Of a stretch of 64,000 bases of DNA, positions 23,624-31,685 are shown one piece after another. Source of the stretch: Streptomyces sp. NBC_01707. Its GTDB lineage: Bacteria; Actinomycetota; Actinomycetes; Streptomycetales; Streptomycetaceae. The notes below the pieces were generated by a model that was not told the DNA's origin, made no database searches, and was given only the letters and a program-made list of their open reading frames with translations. Location: NCBI RefSeq assembly GCF_041438805.1, contig NZ_CP109190.1, forward strand, positions 9,513,547-9,577,546. The letters are read 5' to 3'. The stretch's first letter is position 1. Each line of letters begins with the position of its first letter. A program made the position numbers and the translations under genes.

Positions 23624-24583
23624 ATGAAGACAGTAGGCGTAACCCGATTCGGGGGGCCTGAAGCCCTGCGGGTCTTCGAGGTGCCCGAGCCCCACGCCGG
23701 TCCCGGTCAGGTGCGCGTCCGGGTGCACGCCGCATCGGTGAATCCCGGCGACAGGTATCTGCGCAACGGTTCACTCGGCCTCATCTCCCCTGCACCCCCG
23801 TACGTCCCGGGCATGGAAGCCGCCGGAGTGTTGGATGAGATCGGGGCGGGCGCGGTCACCGATCTGCGCATCGGGGACCGGGTGATGGCGATGACCATGC
23901 CGACCGAGCCCGGCGGCGGCGCCTATGCGCAGTACCTGACCCTGCCCGCGCAACGGGTGACCCGCGCACCCGAGGGAACCAGCCATGCCGAGGCTGCGAC
24001 GCTGCCTATGAACGGACTGACCGCCCGGCGGGCCCTTGACCTGCTCGGCCTGTCCGCCGGGCAGAGCGTCGCGGTCACCGGTGGTGCGGGAGTGGTCGGC
24101 GGACTCGTGATCCAGATGGCCAGGGCCGAGGGGATCACAGTGGTGGCGGACGCGTCGCCGGCGGACGAGGAACTCGTGCGTTCGCTGGGGGCCGACCTCG
24201 TAGTACTGCGTGGACCCGGTGTGGCCCGGCGCATTCTCGACGCCGTACCGGAGGGCGTCGACGGACTGGTGGACACGGCCGTCATCGGCTCCTCGGCGGT
24301 AGCCGGGGCCGTCCACGACGGCGGCGTCATCGTCACGCTCCTCGGCGAGGGCCCCCGCGCTCTTCGCCCCACGGAGCTGCGACGCCGATCCCTGCGCACC
24401 TACATGGTGTTCGTTCCGGACTACCTCGACGACCGCGCCCGGCTGGACCGCCTGCGCGCGCAGGCCGAAGCAGGCGAACTCACCTTGCGTATCGCCCGCG
24501 TCCTGCCGGCGGAACAGGCCGCCGAAGCCCACCGTCTCCTCGAGGCAGGCGGTGTCCGCGGCCGACTCGTCCTGGAGTTCTGA
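23624..24583 (+). CDS. Zinc-independent medium-chain NADP oxidoreductase
   Basis: 319 residues. MKTVGVTRFGGPEALRVFEV, VHAASVNPGDRYLRNG and GMEAAGVLDEIG form the GroES-like part. The nucleotide domain reads SVAVTGGAGVVGGLVIQMAR, DLVVLRGPG and GVDGLVDTAV. Quinone/enone reductase type without zinc ligands. GCGAGGGA precedes ATG 23624. Third gene of the cluster after the divergent tetR; the downstream MFS gene starts 57 bases later. Confidence 0.9.
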   Translation: MKTVGVTRFGGPEALRVFEVPEPHAGPGQVRVRVHAASVNPGDRYLRNGSLGLISPAPPYVPGMEAAGVLDEIGAGAVTDLRIGDRVMAMTMPTEPGGGAYAQYLTLPAQRVTRAPEGTSHAEAATLPMNGLTARRALDLLGLSAGQSVAVTGGAGVVGGLVIQMARAEGITVVADASPADEELVRSLGADLVVLRGPGVARRILDAVPEGVDGLVDTAVIGSSAVAGAVHDGGVIVTLLGEGPRALRPTELRRRSLRTYMVFVPDYLDDRARLDRLRAQAEAGELTLRIARVLPAEQAAEAHRLLEAGGVRGRLVLEF

Positions 24584-24640
24584 CCCTCCCAGCACCAGTA
24601 CCAGCACCACATCAACCAACTGCTGAGGACCTCTTCCTTC

Positions 24641-26110
24641 ATGTCTGCGACATCCGCACATCCGCATCCGCGCCGCTGGGCTGCACTGCTGTTCATATCC
24701 ATCGCCCAGCTGATGGTCTTCCTGGACAGCGCGGTCATGAACATCGCGCTGCCCTCCGCCCAGGACGCCCTGCACTTCTCCGACGGCGGCCGCCAGTGGG
24801 TCATCACCGCCTACGGCCTGGCCTTCGGCGGACTGCTCATCCTCGGCGGGCGCCTGAGCGACCTCCTGGGCCGCAAGCGGACCTTCACCATCGGCCTGGT
24901 CGGCTTCGCCCTGGCCTCCGCACTGGGCGGAGCCGCCACGAACCTGGGCATTCTCCTGACCGCGCGCGCCGGGCAGGGCGTCTTCGGTGCCCTGCTGGCG
25001 CCCTCCGCCCTGGCCCTGATCTCGCTGACCTTCACCAACCCCAAGGAACGCGCCAAGGCCTTCGGTATCTTCGGCGCCATCGCCACCGCCGGCGGCGCCC
25101 TCGGCCTGCTGCTCGGCGGGGTGCTCACCCAGTACCTGAACTGGCGCTGGTCGATGCTGGTCAACATCCCGATTGCCGTCATCGGCATCATCGGCGCGAT
25201 CACCGTCATCCAGGACATCCCCACCGACGGCAAGCGCACCCGCCTGGACATACCCGGCGCGATCCTCGCGACTTTGGGCCTGGTCGCCCTGGTCTTCGGC
25301 TTCGCCGAGGCAGAGAGCCGCGGCTGGGACTCCGGTCTCACCATCACGATGCTCATCGCAAGCGTGATCCTCCTGCTGGCCTTCGCCATCCTGGAGGGCA
25401 AGCTCACGTCGCCGCTGCTGCCACTGCACATCCTGACGGAACGCAACCGGGCCGGCGCCTACCTCTCAGTGGCCCTCGCCGTGATCAGCATGTTCGGCAT
25501 GTTCCTGTTCCTCAGCTACTACCTGCAGCTCGTCAAGGGCTACTCCCCGATCGAAACCGGTGTGGCGTTCCTGCCGCTGGCTGCCGCCCAGGCCTTCGGC
25601 TCCATGGTCATCGGCACGCGACTCACCGGCAGGATGCGCCCCGGCCTGCTGATGAGCGGCGGCTACCTCGTCACCGCCATCGGTGTGCTCCTGCTGGTCC
25701 TACTGCGGGAAGACAGCTCCTACAGCCTGCTTGCCGTCGCCGAGATCATCACCGGCCTCGGCATCGGCACCGCCTTCATGCCCTCCATGAGCCTGGGAAC
25801 CCACGGAGTCGGACCCGAGCACGCCGGTGTCGCCTCCGCGATGGTCGGCGCCTCCCAGCAGGTCGGCGGTTCGGTCGGCACCGCGCTGCTGAACACCATC
25901 GCGGCCAGCTCCACCGCCACCTACCTGCTCTCCCACGTACACGGCAAGGCCAACACCAACGCCGCGCTGGTGCACGGATTCTCCACGGCCTATTGGTGGG
26001 CGGTCGGCTTCCTCGTCCTGTCCGCGCTGATCTCCCTCCTCGCGGTCAACGCACCCCATCCCAGCCACCACACCCCTGAATCATCCAAGGTCCCCGAGAT
26101 GGCGATCTGA
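24641..26110 (+). CDS. MFS transporter, DHA2 (EmrB/QacA) family
   Basis: 489 residues with 14 predicted membrane segments. Motif D1/A region: FLDSAVMNIALPSAQDALHF (segment 1), WVITAYGLAFGGLLILGGRL, SDLLGRKRTF (motif A), ARAGQGVFGALLAPSALALI (motif B/C area). The C-terminal half carries GLGIGTAFMPSMSLGTHGV and HAGVASAMVGASQQVGGSVG, diagnostic of DHA2 drug/proton antiporters. It probably exports the substrate or inducer of this TetR-controlled redox cluster. A short conventional RBS (GAGGA) precedes ATG 24641. Confidence 0.92.
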   Translation: MSATSAHPHPRRWAALLFISIAQLMVFLDSAVMNIALPSAQDALHFSDGGRQWVITAYGLAFGGLLILGGRLSDLLGRKRTFTIGLVGFALASALGGAATNLGILLTARAGQGVFGALLAPSALALISLTFTNPKERAKAFGIFGAIATAGGALGLLLGGVLTQYLNWRWSMLVNIPIAVIGIIGAITVIQDIPTDGKRTRLDIPGAILATLGLVALVFGFAEAESRGWDSGLTITMLIASVILLLAFAILEGKLTSPLLPLHILTERNRAGAYLSVALAVISMFGMFLFLSYYLQLVKGYSPIETGVAFLPLAAAQAFGSMVIGTRLTGRMRPGLLMSGGYLVTAIGVLLLVLLREDSSYSLLAVAEIITGLGIGTAFMPSMSLGTHGVGPEHAGVASAMVGASQQVGGSVGTALLNTIAASSTATYLLSHVHGKANTNAALVHGFSTAYWWAVGFLVLSALISLLAVNAPHPSHHTPESSKVPEMAI

Positions 26111-26530
26111 CCACTGAACCCCTCTGCAAGCCAGACCTTTGAGCCTCCCCAAGATCGAGTACTGGCGGACCAGGTGCTGGCGCAAAGACCGAGGCCAGCA
26201 ATCCTGCTGCCCACACCGACGATGCTTACGTCACCTCGAGGGCGCTGAGAAGGCCTTGCCGGTGCCTACCTGGCTTCGTCCACGAGCACGGGTTCTGGCA
26301 TACATTCCGTAGCGATCTCGAGTCCGGCTTCGGCGGAGCGTGATTATGCGTGATCCGCGCAGGTCACGTGACGCGCGAGTCCTGTTGGCGCCGAGCTAGC
26401 GAGATCTTTCACGGAATCAGAAGTTGAGCCAGAGGCATTTCTCGTGAACATCCGCGGGACTGCGGGACCGCTGATCACCAACCGCTGTTGAAACTCGAGG
26501 GTCTGGTGCTCGATCGGGTGACAGTTTCGG
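26111..26530. other. Region without a recognisable gene
   Basis: 420 bases after the transporter. Short open frames on both strands lack any family motif. It ends where an IS3 transposase C-terminus begins, so it is likely scar DNA. Confidence 0.4.
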
Positions 26531-26695
26531 TCACGCGGCCTGGAGGGCCGGTGTGGTCATGACGGTCTCGAATTCGATGGGGTCAGCCGACCGAGCGAGG
26601 CCTGTCTGCGGCGGCGGTGGTAGGTCCTCTCGATCCAGGTCACGATCGCGATCCGCAGTTCCTCGCGACCCGCACGACGTCCTGGCGGAACTCTT
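26531..26695 (-). pseudogene. IS3 family transposase OrfB, C-terminal fragment
   Basis: Minus strand reads EELRIAIVTWIERTYHRRRR then QASLGRLTP and, after a one-base shift, PIEFETVMTTPALQAA. This is the typical C-terminus of Streptomyces IS3 transposases. Only about 55 residues. Confidence 0.75.
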
Positions 26696-26779
26696 CCGGG
26701 TATGGCTTGGGCACAGCGACATCCTTCCCACCCGCCCCACAGGGCAAGCCAGTTCAGATGTCACCCGATCGTGCGTCAG

Positions 26780-27280
26780 ACCCCAGGACACCAACCCCGT
26801 GGTTGAGGAAATCCTCCTCAACCAGCGTAGCCACGCCCAGTTGGTGATGGTCGGCGACTCCGCACAAGCCATCTACCAATGGCGTGGCGCACGCGACGTG
26901 ATGACCACCTTCCAGGCCGCACAACTGGCACTGTCAAGATCCTTCCGCTTCGGCCCCCATCTGGCGGCCGAAGCCAACCGGTGGCTCACCATCGCTGACG
27001 CACCCCTGCGCCTCCAGGGGACCGAGGCAATCTGCACCGAGGTCGGTCCCTTGGATCGGCCGGATGCCATCTTGTGCCGCACCAACGTGGGCGCCATGAA
27101 CGAAGTCATGCAACAGCTGGCAGCAGGGCAACGTGTAGCTCTGGTCGGGGGAGGGGACACGCTGCGTGCACTGGCCCGCTCGGCCAACGACCTCAAAGAA
27201 GGCCGCCGTACCTCCCACCCCGAGCTCGTTCTGTTTGCCACGTGGGGGGACTTGCAGGACTACGCCGGACACGACCCGGC
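26780..27280 (+). pseudogene. UvrD/Rep-type helicase fragment
   Basis: About 165 residues. QDTNPVVEEILLNQRS belongs to the motif II end, LVMVGDSAQAIYQWRGARD is motif III, and LSRSFRFGPHLAAEANRWL is motif IV; the segment then breaks off at WGDLQDYAGHD. Walker A and motifs V-VI are absent. Flanked by an IS3 fragment upstream and an IS5 fragment downstream. Confidence 0.8.
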
Positions 27281-27285
27281 CGGCC

Positions 27286-27420
27286 GTGACCACCATCGCC
27301 TGGCTCCACGGCTTCCGCCGCCTCCGCATCCGATGGGAACGACGCGACGACATCCACGAAGCCTTCCTCGGCCTCGCCACCTGCATCATCACCCACCGAC
27401 ACGTCCAACGCCTTTGTTAG
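27286..27420 (+). pseudogene. IS5 family transposase C-terminal fragment
   Basis: Reads TIAWLHGFRRLRIRWERRDD then IHEAFLGLATCIITHRHVQR and a stop at about 27420. Typical end of an IS5 transposase; fused to the helicase fragment. Confidence 0.8.
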
Positions 27421-27720
27421 GACCTCTTAGCGGGCGACTTTGAGACATGCGGGGGAGACCTGTGCGTGTCCGTCGGCGGTCCGGACGTCTCAGCGACCGG
27501 ACCGTACGGCATCTATCAGCCAGTCACACCACCAACGACTGCTTGCATCTGACGGCAGGACAGATCCGCACGCGACGGCTCCGTACCGCACGCCAGTACA
27601 TCGTAAATCTTTCATTTGCCTGTTATTCATTTCGTGCCACATGGTCGTTCATTTCATTCGGCGGATTTTCGGTTTCCTAAATCGGTGCTTCTCCTCTGTT
27701 GGGGGTCCAAAACTCTAGAG
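27421..27720. other. AT-richer leader region before the LamG/RHS operon
   Basis: Bases 27600-27715 are clearly richer in A/T than the surroundings and contain no gene. Together with 27721-27785 this is the probable promoter region of the LamG gene. Confidence 0.45.
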
Positions 27721-27765
27721 TGTGATCTGGATCACTGTTGACTTGTGCGATTGCCCGGTTACGGT
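27721..27765 (+). promoter_or_regulatory. CRP-like palindrome and candidate promoter of the LamG gene
   Basis: TGTGATCTGGATCACT (27721-27736) fits the CRP/FNR-family consensus TGTGA-N6-TCACA at all but one position. It is followed at once by TTGACT (27738-27743) and, 16 bases on, TACGGT (27760-27765), a plausible -35/-10 pair. An activator or repressor site abutting -35 suggests nutrient- or development-linked control. Inference. Confidence 0.5.
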
Positions 27766-27785
27766 CAGCGTCATATTCGTGATGT

Positions 27786-30700
27786 ATGTGTGACGCATGG
27801 GGTGGGGCTGTGAATTCACACAAGGGGGGCCGGGTTTCGCGTAGGCGAAACCCGGTGGCACGTCATGCTTTTGTAAAATTTTTGGCGTGGGTGTTGTTCG
27901 TCGGCGGTGCGTGCGTGGTGAATTCGCCGGTGGTTCACGCTGCTACGGCATCGGCGCAGACGCCGTCCGAGGAGGCTGCGGCGTCGGGTGAGCCGGTCGA
28001 GGTCACATCCGAGCGGACGGAGTATTCGCAGACGTTCGCGAATCCGGACGGGACGTACAGCCTGAAGCAGGCGACGTCGCCGCAGCGGGCGAAGGACGCC
28101 TCGGGCCAGTGGCATGACATCGACACGGCGCTCGTGCGCCGGGCCGACGGCACGATCGGTCCGCGGTCTGCGGCTGTGGCCGAGTCGTTCTCGGCCGGCG
28201 GCAGCCAGACGATGGTCCGTCTGGAACGCGATGTGCAGGCGCTGTCGGTGAGCTGGCCGGGTTCTCTCCCGGAGCCTTCGCTGGACGGCGCGACTGCGAC
28301 CTACGCGGAGGTCTTGCCCGGGGTGGATCTGCAGCTGACTGCGATGCCGGACGGGTACCGGGAGGTGCTGCAGGTCAAGTCCGCGCAGGCTGCGCAGAAC
28401 GAGGCCCTGGAGCAGTTGCGGTTCACCATCGCGGGCAAGGGCCTGGCCCTGGTTACGGGAGCCGGTGGCGGGCTGCGGGCGATCGATGCGGACAGCAACG
28501 CGGTGTTCACGGGTCCGGCAGGACAGATGTGGGACTCCGCCGGAGACGACACCGGCGTCCAGCCTCAGACGCTCCGGGCGGCAGGCCCCGAGACGGCGCC
28601 TTCCTCGGGGGCGTCCGGCAGCACCGTTGACGGCGGCGGTGTGCCCGCGCAGCCGGGCGACGGCGACGTAACCGCCACCCTGCCTGTGCAGGTCGACGCC
28701 GACAGCATCGCTGTCGCCCCCGACCTGAACCTGCTGCGCGGCGACGACACCGTCTACCCGGTCTTCATCGACCCGTCGGTGGGGCTCTCGCGCGCGGAGC
28801 GCACCGTGCTGTCCTCCGACGGCGACAAGTTCTACCAGTTCTCCGGCGAATACGGTGTGGGGCGCTGTTCGAGCGCGGACGGCTACTACTGCGGTGAAAA
28901 TTACGTAAACCGCATGTATTTCGAGTTCAGCCCCAGTGCTCTGGCCGGTAAGCATGTTTTGCATGCCACTTTCCGGGCGCACGAGACGTGGTCGTTCAAC
29001 TGCGACCCCTATACGGTCAATCTGGAGCGCACCGGGAATATCTCCGAGGGTACGCGGTGGCCCGGGCCGGCCATCGGAAATCTCATGGACTCCCGGAAGG
29101 TCTCGGCGGGCCGGGGCGACAACTGCAGCCCCTCCCAGCCCGATTCCTGGGTCGAGTTCAACGGCAGCCTGACGAAGAACGTGCAGGATTTCGCAGACGG
29201 CAAGTTCTCCCGGCTCACGCTGATGCTGCGCGCCGGCGACGAGAGCGAACCGCGCGCCTGGAAGCGCTTTGACGACAACGCCGAGATCACCGTGGACTAC
29301 GTGCCGGATCCCGGTGTCCCGATCAATGTCGGCGTCATCCCGGGTGTGGCCGGGGCGAACGCGCACGGCTACTGCCAGCCGGCGAGCGACCCGCTGGCCG
29401 TCACGGTGGACCAGCCCACGGTCCGCGCCCGGGTCGAGACGGAGGTCGCACCGGGAACCAACGACAGCAAGGGCCAGCTGAAGGCCAACTACCGCATCGC
29501 GCGCAAACTCGATACCGGCGCGTGGGAGGAAATCTGGGCGGAGGACAGCCTCGACAGCGGCTACGTCCTGGACGGCACGCTGCTGGACAAGCAGACGTCC
29601 AAGCGCACGGACGGCACCCAGTACCGTTACCGTGCCCGCACACAGTCCCACTGGTCCTACAACGGTGACAGCGGCGATCTGTACTCCTCGTTCTCACCCT
29701 GGTGCTACTTCACCATCGACTCCACCGCCCCCAAGGCCCCGCAGATTCAGCCCAAGGACCCCGCCAACGGTTCGCCCTACGTGGAGTGCACCACGGACGC
29801 GTGCCCGGCCAAGGGCGGCCGGGGCGTTGCCGGCAGCTTCGTGTTCAAGCCCAACAGTGCCGATCCGGACATCAGCAAATACCAGTGGACGCTGACCGGC
29901 CCGAGCGGGAAGGTCGGGGACCCCCACACCATCACGGCGAAGTCCGATCACACGGCCGAGGCGAGCGACGTCATACCGAGCATGGGCGGCACCCACCATC
30001 TGACGGTGTGGGCCATGGACGTCCGGGCGCGCACCGGTACACCCGAGACCTTCGACTTCCAGGTCACTCTTCCCCCCGGGCCGGTCGGACGCTGGCACTT
30101 CAACGACGCCGCCCCCGGTTCCGGTGTGACCACGGCCAAGGACAGCGCCGCGGACGACCTTCAGCACGACCCGTCCGCCGCCACCCATGACCTGACGATG
30201 CACGACGGTGCCGGCTTCTCCTCCATGGCCAGGCGCGGTGATGAGGACACCTCGCTGTGGCTGGACAGCAGCAACCCCGACCTGCAGAAGGCGTACGCCG
30301 ACTCGTCCGCCCCGGTGGTGAACACCGCGCACTCGTTCACCGTCTCGGCCTGGGTGTACCTCACCGACGCCTCGTCCAGCCACATGATCCTGACCGCACC
30401 CGGTACGCAGGCTCAGGCATTCGCGCTGTACTACTCCTCGTCCACGAAGTCGTACGTGTTCCACTACTCGGCCACGGACTCCGCGACGCCGGTCTTCGTC
30501 AAGTCCCAGGCGGCGGCGACCGATCCACCGCTGCGGGTATGGACGCATCTGGCAGGGGTCTACACCGCGGCCACCGACACGAACGGCAACCGCACGCCGC
30601 ACGACGACACCATCCAGCTCTACGTCAACGGCCGCGCCCAGGGCGACCCGGTCAACCTGTACGCCGCCGCACCCGGCTACGTTCCGTGGGAAGCAGGAAA

Positions 30701-31523
30701 AGGCCTGCAGGTGGGCCAGTCGATCGTGCGGGGGGCAACCGGGCAGTACTTCCGCGGCCGGATCGACGAAGTCGCCGCCTGGCAGAGCGCCCTGTCCGCT
30801 GACGAGGTCGCCAAGGAAGCTCAGGCAAGCGAGAAGAACGCACCGACCGTCGAGCTGATGGCCGACTGGAACGCGGAGAACTCGTCGGGCACCACGGTCA
30901 GCGAGTTTTCGCCCTACCCGATCGGCGCCATGGCCCTGTCGTCAGGGGCGAGCCTGGACGACGAGTCCAGCACGCTACTTCTGAACGGCAGCGGCGGCTA
31001 CGCGTCAATGACCGGTCCGGTGGTCGACGAGACAGGCTCGTTCACTGTCTCCGCCCAGGCCCAGCTCGACCCCGACGTCCTTAACACCAAACCCGACGGC
31101 TATCAGGCCCAGATCGCCGGCCAGGCCGGCAGCGGGGGAGCCTCGTGGGCCCTGGCCGTGCAGAAGCTGGGCACGGACTCCTACGTGTGGAAGTTCCTTC
31201 GCACCACGTCCTCCGGGACCACCGTGGCCACGGCTGATGTGACCGACCTGTCCGAACTGGCCGACACCGGCTCCCCGGTGACGCTGACCGGTGTCTACGA
31301 CGCACAGGACCAAGGCGGCCGCATGCACCTGTACGTCGGTGCCGAGCAGGTGGAGGACGGCACCAACAACGCCGTCACCACCCCCCAGCAGGGCACCGGA
31401 AGCCTGTCCATGGGCGGCACCTCTGACAGCAGCTACTTCGCCGGACGGCTGAGCCGACTGCGGATCTGGGCCGGCGCCATGACGCGCGACGACATCCGCT
31501 CCCGCGTCATCTCCACTGACTGA
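27786..31523 (+). CDS. Large secreted DNRLRE/LamG-domain protein preceding the RHS toxin
   Basis: 1245 residues from ATG 27786; GTG 27810 is an alternative start. Signal peptide: VARHAFVKFLAWVLFVGGAC with cleavage near VVHAATA. An N-terminal domain (about 60-330) resembles the extracellular part found in Streptomyces RHS-associated proteins. A DNRLRE-like beta domain (about 335-510: SSDGDKFYQFSGEYGVG, RMYFEFSPSALAGKHVL) and Ig-like linkers follow. Two LamG/concanavalin-type jellyrolls close the protein: GRWHFNDAAPGSGVTT to RGRIDEVAAWQSALSADEV (about 760-1015) and LMADWNAENSSGT to FAGRLSRLRIWAGAMT (about 1025-1240). Likely a cell-surface or matrix partner of the RHS protein downstream (162-base gap). 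Carbohydrate binding is inferred. Confidence 0.85.
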   Translation: MCDAWGGAVNSHKGGRVSRRRNPVARHAFVKFLAWVLFVGGACVVNSPVVHAATASAQTPSEEAAASGEPVEVTSERTEYSQTFANPDGTYSLKQATSPQRAKDASGQWHDIDTALVRRADGTIGPRSAAVAESFSAGGSQTMVRLERDVQALSVSWPGSLPEPSLDGATATYAEVLPGVDLQLTAMPDGYREVLQVKSAQAAQNEALEQLRFTIAGKGLALVTGAGGGLRAIDADSNAVFTGPAGQMWDSAGDDTGVQPQTLRAAGPETAPSSGASGSTVDGGGVPAQPGDGDVTATLPVQVDADSIAVAPDLNLLRGDDTVYPVFIDPSVGLSRAERTVLSSDGDKFYQFSGEYGVGRCSSADGYYCGENYVNRMYFEFSPSALAGKHVLHATFRAHETWSFNCDPYTVNLERTGNISEGTRWPGPAIGNLMDSRKVSAGRGDNCSPSQPDSWVEFNGSLTKNVQDFADGKFSRLTLMLRAGDESEPRAWKRFDDNAEITVDYVPDPGVPINVGVIPGVAGANAHGYCQPASDPLAVTVDQPTVRARVETEVAPGTNDSKGQLKANYRIARKLDTGAWEEIWAEDSLDSGYVLDGTLLDKQTSKRTDGTQYRYRARTQSHWSYNGDSGDLYSSFSPWCYFTIDSTAPKAPQIQPKDPANGSPYVECTTDACPAKGGRGVAGSFVFKPNSADPDISKYQWTLTGPSGKVGDPHTITAKSDHTAEASDVIPSMGGTHHLTVWAMDVRARTGTPETFDFQVTLPPGPVGRWHFNDAAPGSGVTTAKDSAADDLQHDPSAATHDLTMHDGAGFSSMARRGDEDTSLWLDSSNPDLQKAYADSSAPVVNTAHSFTVSAWVYLTDASSSHMILTAPGTQAQAFALYYSSSTKSYVFHYSATDSATPVFVKSQAAATDPPLRVWTHLAGVYTAATDTNGNRTPHDDTIQLYVNGRAQGDPVNLYAAAPGYVPWEAGKGLQVGQSIVRGATGQYFRGRIDEVAAWQSALSADEVAKEAQASEKNAPTVELMADWNAENSSGTTVSEFSPYPIGAMALSSGASLDDESSTLLLNGSGGYASMTGPVVDETGSFTVSAQAQLDPDVLNTKPDGYQAQIAGQAGSGGASWALAVQKLGTDSYVWKFLRTTSSGTTVATADVTDLSELADTGSPVTLTGVYDAQDQGGRMHLYVGAEQVEDGTNNAVTTPQQGTGSLSMGGTSDSSYFAGRLSRLRIWAGAMTRDDIRSRVISTD
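27830..27855 (+). promoter_or_regulatory. Strong hairpin at the 5' end of the LamG gene
   Basis: Perfect 11-bp arms CCGGGTTTCGC and GCGAAACCCGG with loop GTAG, directly after AAGGGGGG. It lies in the first codons of the frame beginning at 27786 or in the 5' leader if translation starts further down. Could occlude the ribosome site. Confidence 0.5.
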
Positions 31524-31529
31524 TCCGAT

Positions 31530-31570
31530 CCCGGCGGGCGGAGACGCCTCATTGTCCTCCGTCCGCCGGG
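31530..31570 (+). terminator. Hairpin between the LamG and RHS genes
   Basis: Arms CCCGGCGGGCGGAG and CTCCGTCCGCCGGG (one mismatch) around a 13-base loop, six bases after the LamG stop. No T run, so a partial terminator or mRNA-stabilising structure that may set the LamG:RHS ratio. Confidence 0.55.
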
Positions 31571-31685
31571 CCGACGCGCACGAACAGCGGTTCAGGCTGC
31601 TGCGTCCCCTTGATCCTGCCCCCGCCGTGCACGAGTACGGTCTGCCACCTGATGCCCCTGCGGGGGCCGTTCATGGAGCTTCGAC

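Noticed and set aside
23771..25429. A 552-codon minus-strand frame rich in Gln/Gly/Asp
   Set aside because: Antisense of the MDR and MFS genes; low-complexity composition typical of shadow frames.
27816..29651. A 611-codon minus-strand frame over the LamG gene
   Set aside because: No start signal or domain; the plus strand has a signal peptide and DNRLRE/LamG motifs.
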